From Pinirhizobacter soli (GTDB lineage: Bacteria > Pseudomonadota > Gammaproteobacteria > Xanthomonadales > Rhodanobacteraceae): a stretch of 64,000 nucleotides of DNA. How positions within the stretch are numbered: the stretch's first letter is position 1; each line of letters begins with the position of its first letter. Positions 33,576-44,708 of the stretch are shown one piece after another. The translations under genes and the position numbers were made by a program. A model generated the notes under the pieces. It did no database searches. It was not told the origin of the DNA and saw nothing but the letters and a program-made list of their open reading frames with translations. The DNA lies in assembly GCF_015905305.1 (NCBI RefSeq), contig NZ_JADZLQ010000001.1, positions 1,884,599-1,948,598 of the forward strand, read 5' to 3'.

Positions 33576-33631
33576 CAGACGCCACAGTCGCGCTAGCACG
33601 CGCCCCTGGATTCTCTACATGGATGTAGGCA

Positions 33632-36106
33632 ATGAAATGCGCCAAAAAGCTATGCGCGGCGATAGCCCTCTCGCTCGGCGCACCCGAAGCGTTCGCGGCC
33701 GCCGCTCCATCGCCACATATCGCCCTTGAACAACAGGCGGCAGACCTGCCCAACGATTTCATCGGACACTTTTTCAACGTTCCGCTCGCCGTGCGCGTAA
33801 CCGTGCAGGGTGAGTACCTCGGCGATGCCATGGCTGTTCTGAGCGCGCGCGATACCGTCACACTGCTGCGTTTCACCGACAGCAATGAAAGTCCCTGGCC
33901 GGATTCTGTGCGCACGCGAATCCTTGGCATGCTGCACAGTGCACAACCGCTGGGAACATGCATCCAGGCTCGATGTCCCACACCTTGGCGCCGGCTGACG
34001 TTCGACCGGAGTTCGTCCACGCTGGACATTGTCACCGTCGACGCGATGGCGGCGCGGGCTGAAGAACGGCACGCCGAGGTCCCTACTTCCGGAAGCGGGG
34101 TGATCGTCAATCAACGCATCAACGCGGCGCATGACGGGCATGGGGATGCATCCGGCCGTTACTGGATCGACGTCCTCACCAGCAAACATGGCTGGACGAC
34201 CACCATCGCGGCACAACACCAACGAGTGGCCACGAACGGCACGAATCGTCCTGTCGCAGGGACTACCCGCCTACAGCATGCCTACGTGGAGCGGCAGGTG
34301 AAACGGCACTTCGTGCGCGTGGGTGCGTTCTATCCCGATACTATCGGCCTTTACCAACAACCCCTCTTGATCGGCGCCCGTGCCCAGAATGTACTAGGCA
34401 TCATGCTCGGCAGTTCTGACGTTCTGGACGACACAATCGGTACTCCAAGCGCGCAACCGATGTTCGTCACGGCGACCCGGCCGGGGCTGGTCGAGATCTA
34501 TCGCAACGGTACGTTGGTACATACCCAGCCGGTCAAGGCCGGCTTGCAGCCGGTCGACACGGCGCCCTTGCCGGGCGGTATCTATGCCGTTGAACTGCGC
34601 GTGGTTGAAGATGGCACGGTAACGTCAAGCACCCATCAGTGGGTATACAAACCCACGCTGTGGACCAATACGCAGCGTCGCTGGCGCTACAACGCTTTCG
34701 CCGGACGCCAGCTGCGCGGCGCTCCCGGGGACGGCGATTTCCGCCGCGACGGACCGGCCTACGGCGCGGCCGCCAACGTGTTGCTGCATCCGCGCTTCAT
34801 CCTCGGGGTTTCTGCCACCGGGCAGGCTGATGGCCACGCAGCCGCGGCGTCGTTCACCGCCCAGCCAACGGAAAGGTCGATGCTGCACGCCAATATCTAT
34901 CGCGCGTCAAGAACCGGGCACGGCGGCGACATCCAGTTCAACATAAACACGACGCGCGCGAACCTTGGCCTGTCATACGGCGACACATGGATTGTCACGC
35001 CATCCAATGTTCGCTTCTCCGCCATGCGCCGGCGCACATGGTCGTTCGCTGGCTCGTTGCGCCCCAACCAGGCCACGACGCTGAACCTGCGGCTTGCCGG
35101 GCGCAAGCCCGATCGCGGGGTTTCGTACGACCTTGCCCTGGAGCGGCTTTTCGCCGCGAAGAATGGTTCCACGATCGTTCGCGCTTCGGTTTTCGACCGT
35201 CCATTGCTGTTGGACAAGCGGCCCAGGCGCAACCGCGGCTTCGAGCTCAATGCCACGCTCGCACTTTCCGCGCCTGTGCGTGCCTGGTCTGCAACCGTGG
35301 GACAACATCGCGACGTTGATCGTCGCAACGAGACATACGCGCGGGTGGATTACCGGCGCAACGCGGAGGGCTCGATTCCCCTCGTCAACGGCGACATCAG
35401 CGCCGATCGCCATGGGGTAGGCGCGGCGGGTGGCGTGCAGTTCCTCAATCGCTACCTACGGGGCGACGTTTTCGCCGCACGTTCCTCTCTCGACGGCCAG
35501 TGGGCAGGCGGCTTGAACATGGACACGACGTTGGCGCTGGGTGCCGGCCACACGAGTATCGGCGGTGCGCCGGGCCTGCGCTTCGCGCAATCGATGATGG
35601 CCATCGACGTCGACGGTGAATCACCCGGTTCACGCGTTCGCGCCATTGTCCGCGACGGGGAAAGCGTTCTTTTACGACCGGGTCGCAATTTGGTTGCGGT
35701 CCAACCGTTTGTCGCCAATCGCGTGAACTTCGATGTGGAAGGATCCACGGCGTCGACGACGCAACTCGATCGTCGCGCCGTCGACTTCCGCGCCAATGCC
35801 GGTGATGTACTGCATGCGAAGGTATCGATGACCCAAACCGTCACCGCGCTGGGACGATTGATGGATGCAGCGGGCCGCCCGCTAGCCGGCGCGGTCGTGA
35901 CGACGAGCGTGGATCGGACAGTGACTGAGGCCAGCGGCGTATTTTCCCTCGCGATCGCGAAAGGTCAGTCCACGCTTACCGCAAGCCGCGACGAACAGGA
36001 TCTTTGCACAGTCGACAATCTTCGCCTGAACCTGTCCGGTGATGATGACCTGGCCATGCTGGGTGATGTGGTCTGCAAGCCGTCAACCATGGGGATACAT
36101 CCATGA
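33632..36106 (+). CDS. CS1-type outer-membrane usher (CooC/TcfC-like)
   Basis: An 824-residue outer-membrane usher that assembles and exports the CS1-type pilus. A signal peptide (MKCAKKLCAAIALSLGAPEAFA) leads into the N-terminal domain (LPNDFIGHFFNVPLAVRVTVQGEYLG region, cited in part). The barrel shows repeated strands such as RHFVRVGAFYPDTIG, RRWRYNAFAGRQLRG and LNLRLAGRKPDRGVSY. A plug-like segment TRPGLVEIYRNGTLVHTQPV is typical of the family. The C-terminal ~80 residues resemble a carboxypeptidase-regulatory-like domain (GRLMDAAGRPLAGAVV) with a cysteine pair. It overlaps the adhesin start by ATGA. The GC is lower than that of flanking core genes. Confidence 0.9.
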   Translation: MKCAKKLCAAIALSLGAPEAFAAAAPSPHIALEQQAADLPNDFIGHFFNVPLAVRVTVQGEYLGDAMAVLSARDTVTLLRFTDSNESPWPDSVRTRILGMLHSAQPLGTCIQARCPTPWRRLTFDRSSSTLDIVTVDAMAARAEERHAEVPTSGSGVIVNQRINAAHDGHGDASGRYWIDVLTSKHGWTTTIAAQHQRVATNGTNRPVAGTTRLQHAYVERQVKRHFVRVGAFYPDTIGLYQQPLLIGARAQNVLGIMLGSSDVLDDTIGTPSAQPMFVTATRPGLVEIYRNGTLVHTQPVKAGLQPVDTAPLPGGIYAVELRVVEDGTVTSSTHQWVYKPTLWTNTQRRWRYNAFAGRQLRGAPGDGDFRRDGPAYGAAANVLLHPRFILGVSATGQADGHAAAASFTAQPTERSMLHANIYRASRTGHGGDIQFNINTTRANLGLSYGDTWIVTPSNVRFSAMRRRTWSFAGSLRPNQATTLNLRLAGRKPDRGVSYDLALERLFAAKNGSTIVRASVFDRPLLLDKRPRRNRGFELNATLALSAPVRAWSATVGQHRDVDRRNETYARVDYRRNAEGSIPLVNGDISADRHGVGAAGGVQFLNRYLRGDVFAARSSLDGQWAGGLNMDTTLALGAGHTSIGGAPGLRFAQSMMAIDVDGESPGSRVRAIVRDGESVLLRPGRNLVAVQPFVANRVNFDVEGSTASTTQLDRRAVDFRANAGDVLHAKVSMTQTVTALGRLMDAAGRPLAGAVVTTSVDRTVTEASGVFSLAIAKGQSTLTASRDEQDLCTVDNLRLNLSGDDDLAMLGDVVCKPSTMGIHP

Positions 36107-37248
36107 AACATCGCTTCCGCCAGACCATGGCAATCATCGTTGGCATGGCATGCGCCGAGCCGGGTGCCAGCACGGTGATCGAGGTCACGGCGAATTTCAA
36201 CAGCGCGCAAAGTTCAGCCGCGTTCGTCGACACGACCCCGGCGCTGCCTTGTTTTGGCGGCGCCTGTGCCGACCCTCGGGTACGCCTCGTCGATACTGGC
36301 GTGATCGTCAACCAGCACCTGGGTGGCGATGCAACCGATAGCCAGGCGTCATTGGGCATGTCCATTCCCGCTACCCAAAAACGCGTCACCGTCAGCGATG
36401 GACGAAACAGCTTCGACGTCTACTTCCGCATTACGGCGCAGGGCTTCGCCTTGGCGGGCAGCGGGGTCACCCGCGAGATCTTCATCGACGACGGCATGGC
36501 ACGTCCACGTGGCGATTGCCACGCCTCGGTAACACCTACCAGCGGCACGCTAACCGGCGTTTGGGCAGCTACTGGCGAACGCACGATGTGCCATGCCACC
36601 GTCAAGGCGGGCGTCGCCGTCGATGTGCGCCAGCAGGTATCGCTGGCCTACCAATTGGGTCTGCCTTCGCCGCTGAAGATTCCCTCAGGCGTTTATACGG
36701 GCGAGGTACGCTACGCCGTCGGCATGGGACAAGACCTCGACTTCGCCGGTGGTACCACCAGTGAGTCGGAGGTTGTGTTCCGCCTGAATCTTGGCGTGAC
36801 GCACGAGCTTCGCGTTGACTTTGGCCACGGGCCCGGTGGCGCTCCCATCGAAGTGGAGCTGGTGCCTGCGGGCGGCTGGAGTGCATGGCCCCGTGGCCGT
36901 GTTCCCGCCAGTGTGCAGGCCGACGTGCCGTTCCAACTATCCTTAAGCGGGCCGACGCGGATGTACCTGCGCTGCCAGGACACTGCGCGATGCACCATGC
37001 GGTCTGCCGCGGGCGACACCGTGACTCTTGCCATCAGCGCCTCCATCCCCGGTGCAGTCACTGCCGCCGGCGAGCAAGCCATGGCAAGAACCTCACTGCC
37101 CATTGGTGAGGCGCAGGCCCTCACGATCATCCCCTCCGGGACGCCGCTCCGTTCCCAGGTGTCTGTTTTGCATGCGGCCACACAAGGCGCACTCCGGGCC
37201 GGAACCCTGTACGAGGGCGAAGCCGTGCTGGTACTCGACGCTAACTGA
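36103..37248 (+). CDS. CS1-type pilus minor tip subunit / adhesin (CooD/CfaE-like)
   Basis: A 381-residue protein with a signal peptide and a two-domain layout expected of the CS1 tip adhesin. An N-terminal domain (to ~200) is rich in beta strands and cysteines (LPCFGGACADPRVRL, RGDCHASVTP, ERTMCHATV). A C-terminal pilin domain ends GTLYEGEAVLVLDAN, recalling the last strand of the major pilins. It is coupled to the usher by a four-base overlap and closes the operon, as CooD and CfaE do. The receptor is unknown. cutA starts 41 bases later, which may allow read-through. Confidence 0.85.
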   Translation: MKHRFRQTMAIIVGMACAEPGASTVIEVTANFNSAQSSAAFVDTTPALPCFGGACADPRVRLVDTGVIVNQHLGGDATDSQASLGMSIPATQKRVTVSDGRNSFDVYFRITAQGFALAGSGVTREIFIDDGMARPRGDCHASVTPTSGTLTGVWAATGERTMCHATVKAGVAVDVRQQVSLAYQLGLPSPLKIPSGVYTGEVRYAVGMGQDLDFAGGTTSESEVVFRLNLGVTHELRVDFGHGPGGAPIEVELVPAGGWSAWPRGRVPASVQADVPFQLSLSGPTRMYLRCQDTARCTMRSAAGDTVTLAISASIPGAVTAAGEQAMARTSLPIGEAQALTIIPSGTPLRSQVSVLHAATQGALRAGTLYEGEAVLVLDAN

Positions 37249-37289
37249 CCCACAAGGCACCATGAACGCATGTCGGGACGAAACAAGCC

Positions 37290-37625
37290 ATGGCCATCGT
37301 CATAGCGTTTTGCAACTGCCCCACGGCGGACACCGCCAACGCCCTGGCCAACGGGGCTGTCGAGCGTCGTCTGGCCGCCTGCGTGAACATTCTTCCCGCC
37401 GTGGCATCGGTATACCGGTGGGAAAGCCGCATTGTCAGCGAGACGGAATCCACGCTGCTCATCAAGACCACGCGTGAATGCGTCCCCGCGCTCAAGGCCT
37501 ACATTGAGGAATTCCATCCTTATGACACGCCCGAACTCATCGTCCTGGACGTGACCGACGGCCTGCCCGCCTACCTGGCATGGGTTGCGGCCGAATCGAA
37601 GCCCCCCTCCAGCGACCCGATGTAA
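37290..37625 (+). CDS. cutA: Divalent-cation tolerance protein CutA
   Basis: A 111-residue CutA1, a trimeric, ferredoxin-like-fold protein linked to copper tolerance and of uncertain molecular role. Typical blocks are IAFCNCPTADTANALA, RLAACVNILPAVASVYRWES and EFHPYDTPELIVLDVTDG. In related genomes cutA lies close to groESL and upstream of dsbD; here the CS1 pilus operon separates it from groES. Its own promoter is not obvious and it may depend partly on the pilus transcript. dsbD follows after 77 bases. Confidence 0.95.
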   Translation: MAIVIAFCNCPTADTANALANGAVERRLAACVNILPAVASVYRWESRIVSETESTLLIKTTRECVPALKAYIEEFHPYDTPELIVLDVTDGLPAYLAWVAAESKPPSSDPM

Positions 37626-37702
37626 GCTTGCGGGGCTTCCCCGGGTCTGCTTCGGCACTACACGGGCGTGGACCCGCGATGTATCGGCTTTCCGGAGTTG
37701 CC

Positions 37703-39955
37703 ATGAAGTTCCCATCCCCGCGTGCCTGGCTGTTGTCCCTGGCCGCCCTGATCAGCTTGCCGGCTTTCGCCCAGGACGACGGCTTGCTGCCCGTCACGCA
37801 AGCCTTCCACCTGACCGCCGATGCCTCCAAGGCCGGCGTGGTGAAACTTCACTGGACGATTGCCCCGAACTATTACCTCTATCGCGGCCAGCTGAAGATC
37901 AAGGCCACGGACGATGCAGCGCTGAAACTTGGCGAGCCGCAGCTGCCCGATGGCGTGAAGCACCACGATGAGTTCCTGGGCGACGTGGAGACTTACCACG
38001 GCGCCATGGATGCCACGGTGCCGTATACGCTCACTGACGCATCGGCCAAGACGATCGCGCTGACCGTGCGCTACCAGGGCTGCCACGAAGTGGAGCCGAA
38101 GATCTGCTATCCGCCCAATACCGAGAAGCTCAACCTCACCATCGGTGCTCCGCCGGTGGAAACGAGCCCGGCAACGGGTGCTGGTTCGGCCGCGGGGACG
38201 GCGACGCCGACCACTGCCGCCACGGCATCGAATTCAGGCCTGGCGCTGTTGGGCGGCAAAGGCGCCGCGACGTCGACCGACGGCGCCCCCCTCCCCGCCG
38301 AAAAAGCCTTCCGCTTCGAGGCCATCGCCACCGCCCCCGACAAACTCCTGCTTCGCTGGACGATGCCCAAGGATTACTACCTCTATCGCGACAAGACCGC
38401 GCTGGAAGTGATCTCGCCCAAGGGCGCCAGCCTTGGCGAACCAGAATGGCCCAGCGGCATCGCGCACAACGACAAGTACAACGGCGATGCCATTGTCTAT
38501 TACGACCAGGTGGAACTGCCTGTCGCCCTGAAGGACGGCCCGGGCAAGGGCGATGTAGTCGTGCAGGCCACCTTCCAGGGTTGCCTTGAAAACGGCATCT
38601 GTTATCCGGTGATGACGCGCCAGGTGAAGCTGGACCTTGCTGGCGGCACGGGCACTGATGTCACGCCTGCGGCGACCGAAAGCGCCACGCCCGCCGGCGC
38701 GCCGCAGGAAGTCGCTCCGCAGATGCCTCCGCCGGGCGTTGGCGACTCGCCTGGCCTTCTCGCCGTGCTCGGCCTGGCGCTCCTGGGCGGTCTGATTCTC
38801 AACCTGATGCCCTGCGTATTGCCGGTGCTGTCGCTGAAGGTCGTGTCGGTGGTCGAAGGCTCCAGCCACGACGGCGGCGCGCGCAGGCACGCCCTGTACT
38901 ACACCGCCGGTGTACTGGTGTCCTTCGCCGTCATTGGCCTGGCCGTGATCGGCCTGCGCGCTGCCGGACATGCCCTGGGTTGGGGCTTCCAGCTGCAGCA
39001 GCCGGTGGCGGTGGGCGTATTGATCTACATCATGCTGGCCGTGGGCCTGTCGATGTCGGGCGTGGTGCAGTTCGGCACCTCGCTGGGCAATACCGGCAGC
39101 GGCCTGGCCTCACGCAGCGGTCCTACGGGCGATTTCTTCACCGGCGTGTTGGCCGTGGTCGTGGCAAGCCCGTGCACGGCACCGTTCATGGGTCCGGCGC
39201 TCGCCTTCGCCTTTGCCGCCTCACCGCTGGTGGCCTTGCTGGTGTTCCTGCTCCTGGGCCTGGGCCTGGCCCTGCCGTTCCTGGCCATCGGCTATATCCC
39301 GGCACTAGCGCGCCTGTTGCCGCGTCCCGGCCGCTGGATGGAAACCTTCAAGCAGGTCCTGGCCTTCCCCATGTACCTCACCGCGGTATGGCTGGTGTGG
39401 GTGCTTGCCAACCAGCGCGGTGCCAATGCCGTCGGGGCCGTGCTGGCCGGCGCGGTATTGCTGGCCGCAGCGCTGTGGTGGTTCGAGCGCAGCCGTGGCG
39501 GCAAGCCGCTGTCGAAGGTGTTCGTGGCGGTCCTTGCCCTTGGCGCTCTCTACCCACTTGTGGTGGTCAATGGCCTGGAGAGGCCGCAGGCGGCGGCCGC
39601 TTCAAGCGGCAAGGTGTCGTTCTCGCCCGAAAAACTGGCGGAGCTGCGCAAGAGCGGCAAGCCGGTGTTCGTGGACATCGGCGCCGACTGGTGCGTCACC
39701 TGCAAGGCCAACGAGCACGCCGTGCTCGACACCGATGCCTTCCACGCGGTGATGAAGGAAACCGGCGCCACCTACATGTACGGCGACTGGACCGACGTCA
39801 ATCCCACCATCGCCGCGTTCCTGGAACAACACCATTCGCCGGGCGTGCCCTTGTACGTGGTTTACCCGGGTAACGGCGCGGAAGGCAAGAAGCTCTCCAC
39901 GGTGCTCACCCAGGACGCGGTAGCCGCGGCGCTGCGCGAAGCCGCGGCGCCGTGA
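37703..39955 (+). CDS. dsbD: Thiol:disulfide interchange protein DsbD with duplicated N-terminal domain
   Basis: A 750-residue DsbD that carries electrons from cytoplasmic thioredoxin to periplasmic disulfide isomerases. After the signal peptide, two alpha-type domains follow in tandem. The first has YQGCHEVEPKICYPP (Cys127, Cys135); the second has FQGCLENGICYPV (Cys294, Cys300). A Pro/Ala/Thr-rich linker joins them. Eight membrane helices (~375-600) carry LMPCVLPVLSLKVV and ASPCTAPFMGPALA. The C-terminal thioredoxin domain has DWCVTCKANE. Usual DsbD is about 570 residues with one alpha domain. GGAG precedes ATG 37703. The last four bases overlap tlpA. Confidence 0.95.
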   Translation: MKFPSPRAWLLSLAALISLPAFAQDDGLLPVTQAFHLTADASKAGVVKLHWTIAPNYYLYRGQLKIKATDDAALKLGEPQLPDGVKHHDEFLGDVETYHGAMDATVPYTLTDASAKTIALTVRYQGCHEVEPKICYPPNTEKLNLTIGAPPVETSPATGAGSAAGTATPTTAATASNSGLALLGGKGAATSTDGAPLPAEKAFRFEAIATAPDKLLLRWTMPKDYYLYRDKTALEVISPKGASLGEPEWPSGIAHNDKYNGDAIVYYDQVELPVALKDGPGKGDVVVQATFQGCLENGICYPVMTRQVKLDLAGGTGTDVTPAATESATPAGAPQEVAPQMPPPGVGDSPGLLAVLGLALLGGLILNLMPCVLPVLSLKVVSVVEGSSHDGGARRHALYYTAGVLVSFAVIGLAVIGLRAAGHALGWGFQLQQPVAVGVLIYIMLAVGLSMSGVVQFGTSLGNTGSGLASRSGPTGDFFTGVLAVVVASPCTAPFMGPALAFAFAASPLVALLVFLLLGLGLALPFLAIGYIPALARLLPRPGRWMETFKQVLAFPMYLTAVWLVWVLANQRGANAVGAVLAGAVLLAAALWWFERSRGGKPLSKVFVAVLALGALYPLVVVNGLERPQAAAASSGKVSFSPEKLAELRKSGKPVFVDIGADWCVTCKANEHAVLDTDAFHAVMKETGATYMYGDWTDVNPTIAAFLEQHHSPGVPLYVVYPGNGAEGKKLSTVLTQDAVAAALREAAAP

Positions 39956-40479
39956 ACTTCCTGCGTGGTCCCACGGCAGCGATCCTGTTACTGGCCTTGA
40001 TCGCCGCCGGCGTGGGTCTGTACGTTGATCGCCGCGCTCCACAGGTCGACGTCAGCGGCGATCTTGCCGTGGGAGCCCCCTTCCCGGCGCTCAAGCTCAC
40101 TGATCTGGATGGCCGGCCGGCATCGCTGGACCACTGGAAGGGCAAGAAACGGCTGGTGAACTTCTGGGCCACCTGGTGCGGCCCCTGCCGGGAGGAAATG
40201 CCCGCCCTGGCCGCCGCACAGGCCAAATACGCGGCCCATGGGGTGCAAGTCATCGGCGTGGCGCAGGACGACCCCGACAGCGTCAGGAAACAGGCCCGCG
40301 AGGCCGCCCCGGCCTACCCCTGGCTGCTGGCCTCGGCCGACCAGGCCACTTCCGCCCAGGCCGGTAATGCCCGCAACCTGCTTCCCTATAGTGTGTTGCT
40401 GGACGACCAGGGCCGCGTGCTGGCCAGCCACCTGGGAAAGCTGGACGACGCCCGGCTTGCGCAATGGCTGCAACGCTAG
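39952..40479 (+). CDS. TlpA/ResA-like thioredoxin, membrane-anchored
   Basis: A 175-residue periplasmic thiol:disulfide oxidoreductase. An N-terminal hydrophobic anchor (AAILLLALIAAGVGLYV) precedes the AhpC/TlpA-type domain. The active site is WATWCGPCREEMP (Cys76, Cys79). The GTG start overlaps the dsbD stop (GTGA), so it is co-translated with its likely electron donor. Candidate jobs are reduction of apo-cytochrome c or of other periplasmic proteins. Confidence 0.92.
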   Translation: MNFLRGPTAAILLLALIAAGVGLYVDRRAPQVDVSGDLAVGAPFPALKLTDLDGRPASLDHWKGKKRLVNFWATWCGPCREEMPALAAAQAKYAAHGVQVIGVAQDDPDSVRKQAREAAPAYPWLLASADQATSAQAGNARNLLPYSVLLDDQGRVLASHLGKLDDARLAQWLQR

Positions 40480-40639
40480 CGCGGCCAAGAGTCGTTGGAC
40501 GCTTACATCCGCTGGTAAACCATACGCAAGCGTGCGGTATTGCAACAAACAGCGGCGATCTTCCGCTAACTGCGCCGAACTGGACAATTGACCCCAGGGC
40601 GCGCAAACTCCGCGCCTTCGGCTTGCCCGTGAGAGGCGC

Positions 40640-41083
40640 ATGGCAAAGATCCTGGTCCTGCACGGTCCCAATCTCAACCTCCTGGGTGTCCGCGAGCCTG
40701 ATATCTACGGGCGCGACACCCTGGCGGATATCAACACCAGGCTGACTACCCGCGCCGGCGAAGCAGGCCATAGCGTGGCCTACTTCCAGTCCAACGCCGA
40801 GCACGAGCTGGTGGGGCGCATCCACCAGGCCCGCGACGAAGGCGTGGCCTTCATCGTGATCAACCCGGGCGCCTTCACCCATACCAGCATCTCGCTGCGC
40901 GACGCCCTGACCGGCGTGGCCATCCCGTTCATCGAGGTCCACCTGTCCAACCCCCATGCCCGTGAACCCTTCCGCCACACCTCGTACCTATCGGACGTGG
41001 CTGTCGGCGTGATCTGCGGACTGGGTGCACACGGCTACCAACTCGCCCTCGACGCCGCCCTGCGCCGCGTCGGCGACGCCTGA
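40640..41083 (+). CDS. aroQ: Type II 3-dehydroquinate dehydratase
   Basis: A 147-residue dodecameric enzyme for the third step of the shikimate pathway. Type II hallmarks are [20 protein letters not shown] with the catalytic Tyr, [34 protein letters not shown] and [20 protein letters not shown]. The length is standard. It lies directly upstream of accB, a widely conserved pairing in gammaproteobacteria. The 160-base gap before it contains no other gene; a GACAAT at about 40582 is a possible -10 box. Confidence 0.97.
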   Translation: MAKILVLHGPNLNLLGVREPDIYGRDTLADINTRLTTRAGEAGHSVAYFQSNAEHELVGRIHQARDEGVAFIVINPGAFTHTSISLRDALTGVAIPFIEVHLSNPHAREPFRHTSYLSDVAVGVICGLGAHGYQLALDAALRRVGDA

Positions 41084-41118
41084 ATATTTCATCCCCTTTC
41101 CAGAAAAAGGTTTGTCCC

Positions 41119-41595
41119 ATGGACCTGCGCAAGATCAAGAAGCTGATCGACCTGCTCGAAGAGTCGAACCTGGCTGAACTCGAAATCAAGGAAGGCGAGG
41201 AAGTGGTGCGCTTGTCCCGCGTGCCCAAGGGCAGCGTGCAGATGCAGCCGATGTATGCGCAGGCCGCACCCGCCCCGGTCGCCGCTGCACCCGCTGCCGC
41301 GCCAGTCGCCGCCAGCGCCCCGGCTGCCGACACCGCACCGGCTGCGTCCGACCTCCCGGCCGGCCACACCGTCAAGGCCCCCATGGTTGGCACTTTCTAT
41401 GCCGCCTCCACCCCGGGCGCCCCGGCGTTCGCCAAGATCGGCCAGCAGGTCAAGGCCGGCGAGACCATCGGCATCATCGAGGCGATGAAAATGTTCAACC
41501 AGATCGAGGCCGATGTCGCCGGCACGATCGTGGCGATCCTGGTCGAGAACGGCCAGCCTGTGGAATTCGACGAACCCATGTTCGTGATCGGCTAA
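41119..41595 (+). CDS. accB: Biotin carboxyl carrier protein of acetyl-CoA carboxylase
   Basis: A 158-residue BCCP, the biotin-carrying subunit in the first step of fatty-acid synthesis. The N-terminal part ([18 protein letters not shown]) is the assembly region, joined by an Ala/Pro-rich linker (~48-75) to the biotinyl domain. The modified lysine is Lys124 in [13 protein letters not shown]. accC follows after nine bases, so the two are co-translated. Confidence 0.98.
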   Translation: MDLRKIKKLIDLLEESNLAELEIKEGEEVVRLSRVPKGSVQMQPMYAQAAPAPVAAAPAAAPVAASAPAADTAPAASDLPAGHTVKAPMVGTFYAASTPGAPAFAKIGQQVKAGETIGIIEAMKMFNQIEADVAGTIVAILVENGQPVEFDEPMFVIG

Positions 41596-41604
41596 GGAAC
41601 AGCC

Positions 41605-42971
<1,367 letters not shown>

Positions 42972-42972
<1 letters not shown>

Positions 42973-43871
42973 TGCCGTGGCTTGAGCTTTCCCTCACCAT
43001 CACACAGGCCCAGCAGCCAGCCACCGAGGAAGCGCTCGAAGATGTCGGGGCGCTTTCGGTGACGCTGCAGGACGCCGACGCCGAAACACCCGACGAGCAG
43101 GCCATTTTCGAGCCGGGCGTGGGCGAGTTGCCGCTGTGGGCGACGATCACCCTGCTTGCGCTGTTCGAAGCGGATGTTGATCGTCGCGGCCTTCTGGCCG
43201 CGCTGGCCGATCGCCTGCCGTGGCTTGACACCGACACACTCGATTTCCGCGTAGTCGAGGACCAGGACTGGGAACGAGCCTGGATGGACCAGTTCAAGCC
43301 CATGCAGTTCGGCCGGCGCTTGTGGATCTACCCGTGGAACATCGAACCGCCCGCGGGCGGCGATGAAGTGGTGGTGCGCCTTGATCCAGGCCTTGCCTTC
43401 GGTACCGGTACCCATCCGACCACGGCGCTATGCCTGGAGTGGCTCGATGGCCTGGACCTGCATGGCCTGACGGTACTTGATTACGGTTGCGGTTCCGGCG
43501 TGCTGGCGCTGGCGGCGCTGAAGCTCGGCGCCAAGCACGCGGTGGGCATCGACAACGATCCCCAGGCGCTGACCGCCTCGTTGGACAACGCCCAACGCAA
43601 CGACGTAGCCGATCGACTGGAAGTGCACTTGCCCGGCGCCGGCAACGTGGCGCCTGCCGACGTGCTGGTGGCCAATATCCTGGCCGGCCCCCTCGACGAA
43701 CTGGCGCCAGCGTTCGCTGCCAGTATCAAGCCCGGCTCGCCGTTTGCCATGTCGGGCATCCTGGCCGGCCAGCACGAGGAGCTGCTTGCCCGTTACGGCG
43801 AATGGTTCGACGACCTGGCCATCGCCATCCGCGAGGATTGGGTCCGCATCAGCGGCACGCGTCGCAGCTAG
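42972..43871 (+). CDS. prmA: Ribosomal protein L11 methyltransferase
   Basis: A 299-residue SAM-dependent enzyme that trimethylates ribosomal protein L11. The N-terminal L11-binding domain (MPWLELSLTI to ~100) is followed by DPGLAFGTGTHPTT and the SAM motif VLDYGCGSGVLALAALKLG, with ANILAGPLDELAP later. The ATG overlaps the accC stop (TAATG), so translation is coupled. Order accC-prmA-DUF3426-fis is conserved in relatives. Confidence 0.96.
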
Positions 43872-43874
43872 ACT
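43869..43874 (+). promoter_or_regulatory. -10 hexamer TAGACT six bases before the DUF3426 gene
   Basis: TAGACT overlaps the prmA stop codon and ends six bases before the next ATG. It could drive a leaderless transcript that uncouples this gene from the accBC operon. Confidence 0.35.
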
Positions 43875-43880
43875 ACCGCC

Positions 43881-44666
43881 ATGTACACCCAGTGCCCCGA
43901 CTGCCTCACCGTCTATGCGCTGCAGGCAGCGGCACTTGTCCCGGCCTGCGGCTGCGTGCGTTGCGCCCATTGCGACAATGTCTTCCAGGCACTGGGCACG
44001 CTGTCGGAAACTCTCCCCCCCGAACCCTTCCGCAAGCTCGACGAGCACGCCCTTGACCAAGCCCCGCCCCTGCTCGACCAGGCGGTGTTCCGACCACCGG
44101 TTCAGTCCGTGGCCGAGGGCGCGCCAGGCCAGGAAGATTTCTCCCAACTGACGTTTGCGCCGCGCTTTGCACGTGACAAACGCAAACCGCGCGCACCGCG
44201 CCACTGGTGGGGATGGACGGCGATCTGTGCGGTATTGCTGTTGGGATTGGGCGGCCAACTTGGCTGGGCCAAGCGCGAAACCCTGGTAGCCGATCCCACC
44301 ATCGGCCCGATGCTTGCCTCGGCCTGCCATACCCTGGGCTGCCAGTTGCCACTGGTGCGCGACACGACGCAACTGAAACTATTGGCCCGCGAAGTCACCG
44401 CGCATCCGAAAATTCCCGGCGCCTTGCTGATCACCGCGCATGTACGCAACGACGCCTCGTTCGCGCAGCCGTATCCAGTAGTAAACATCACGTTGAGTGA
44501 TGCCGACGGCAAGCGCCTGGCCATGCGCCGCTTCCGTCCTGAAGAATATGTCGGCGACGCAACCACCGTGGCACGCGGGCTCAGGGCCGCGTCGGACTCG
44601 GTCATGGTGTTCGAAGTGCAAGACCCGGGCCAGAACGCGGTGAACTTCGAGTTCGCCTTCGAGTGA
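43881..44666 (+). CDS. Zinc-ribbon and DUF3426 membrane protein (MJ0042-type finger)
   Basis: A 261-residue protein. The N-terminal finger is MYTQCPDCLTVYALQ, then CGCVRCAHCDNVFQAL (CxxC...CxxC, MJ0042-type). A disordered, acidic/proline-rich segment follows. One membrane helix (WTAICAVLLLGLGGQLGW, ~112-130) precedes the DUF3426 beta domain (ALLITAHVRNDASFAQPYP, then VFEVQDPGQNAVNFEFAFE). The function is unknown; its conserved site between prmA and fis suggests a housekeeping envelope role. Confidence 0.9.
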   Translation: MYTQCPDCLTVYALQAAALVPACGCVRCAHCDNVFQALGTLSETLPPEPFRKLDEHALDQAPPLLDQAVFRPPVQSVAEGAPGQEDFSQLTFAPRFARDKRKPRAPRHWWGWTAICAVLLLGLGGQLGWAKRETLVADPTIGPMLASACHTLGCQLPLVRDTTQLKLLAREVTAHPKIPGALLITAHVRNDASFAQPYPVVNITLSDADGKRLAMRRFRPEEYVGDATTVARGLRAASDSVMVFEVQDPGQNAVNFEFAFE

Positions 44667-44708
44667 ACGCCGGCTGGCCGATCTAGGAACTTTTCTTTTT
44701 CGCAAGCC

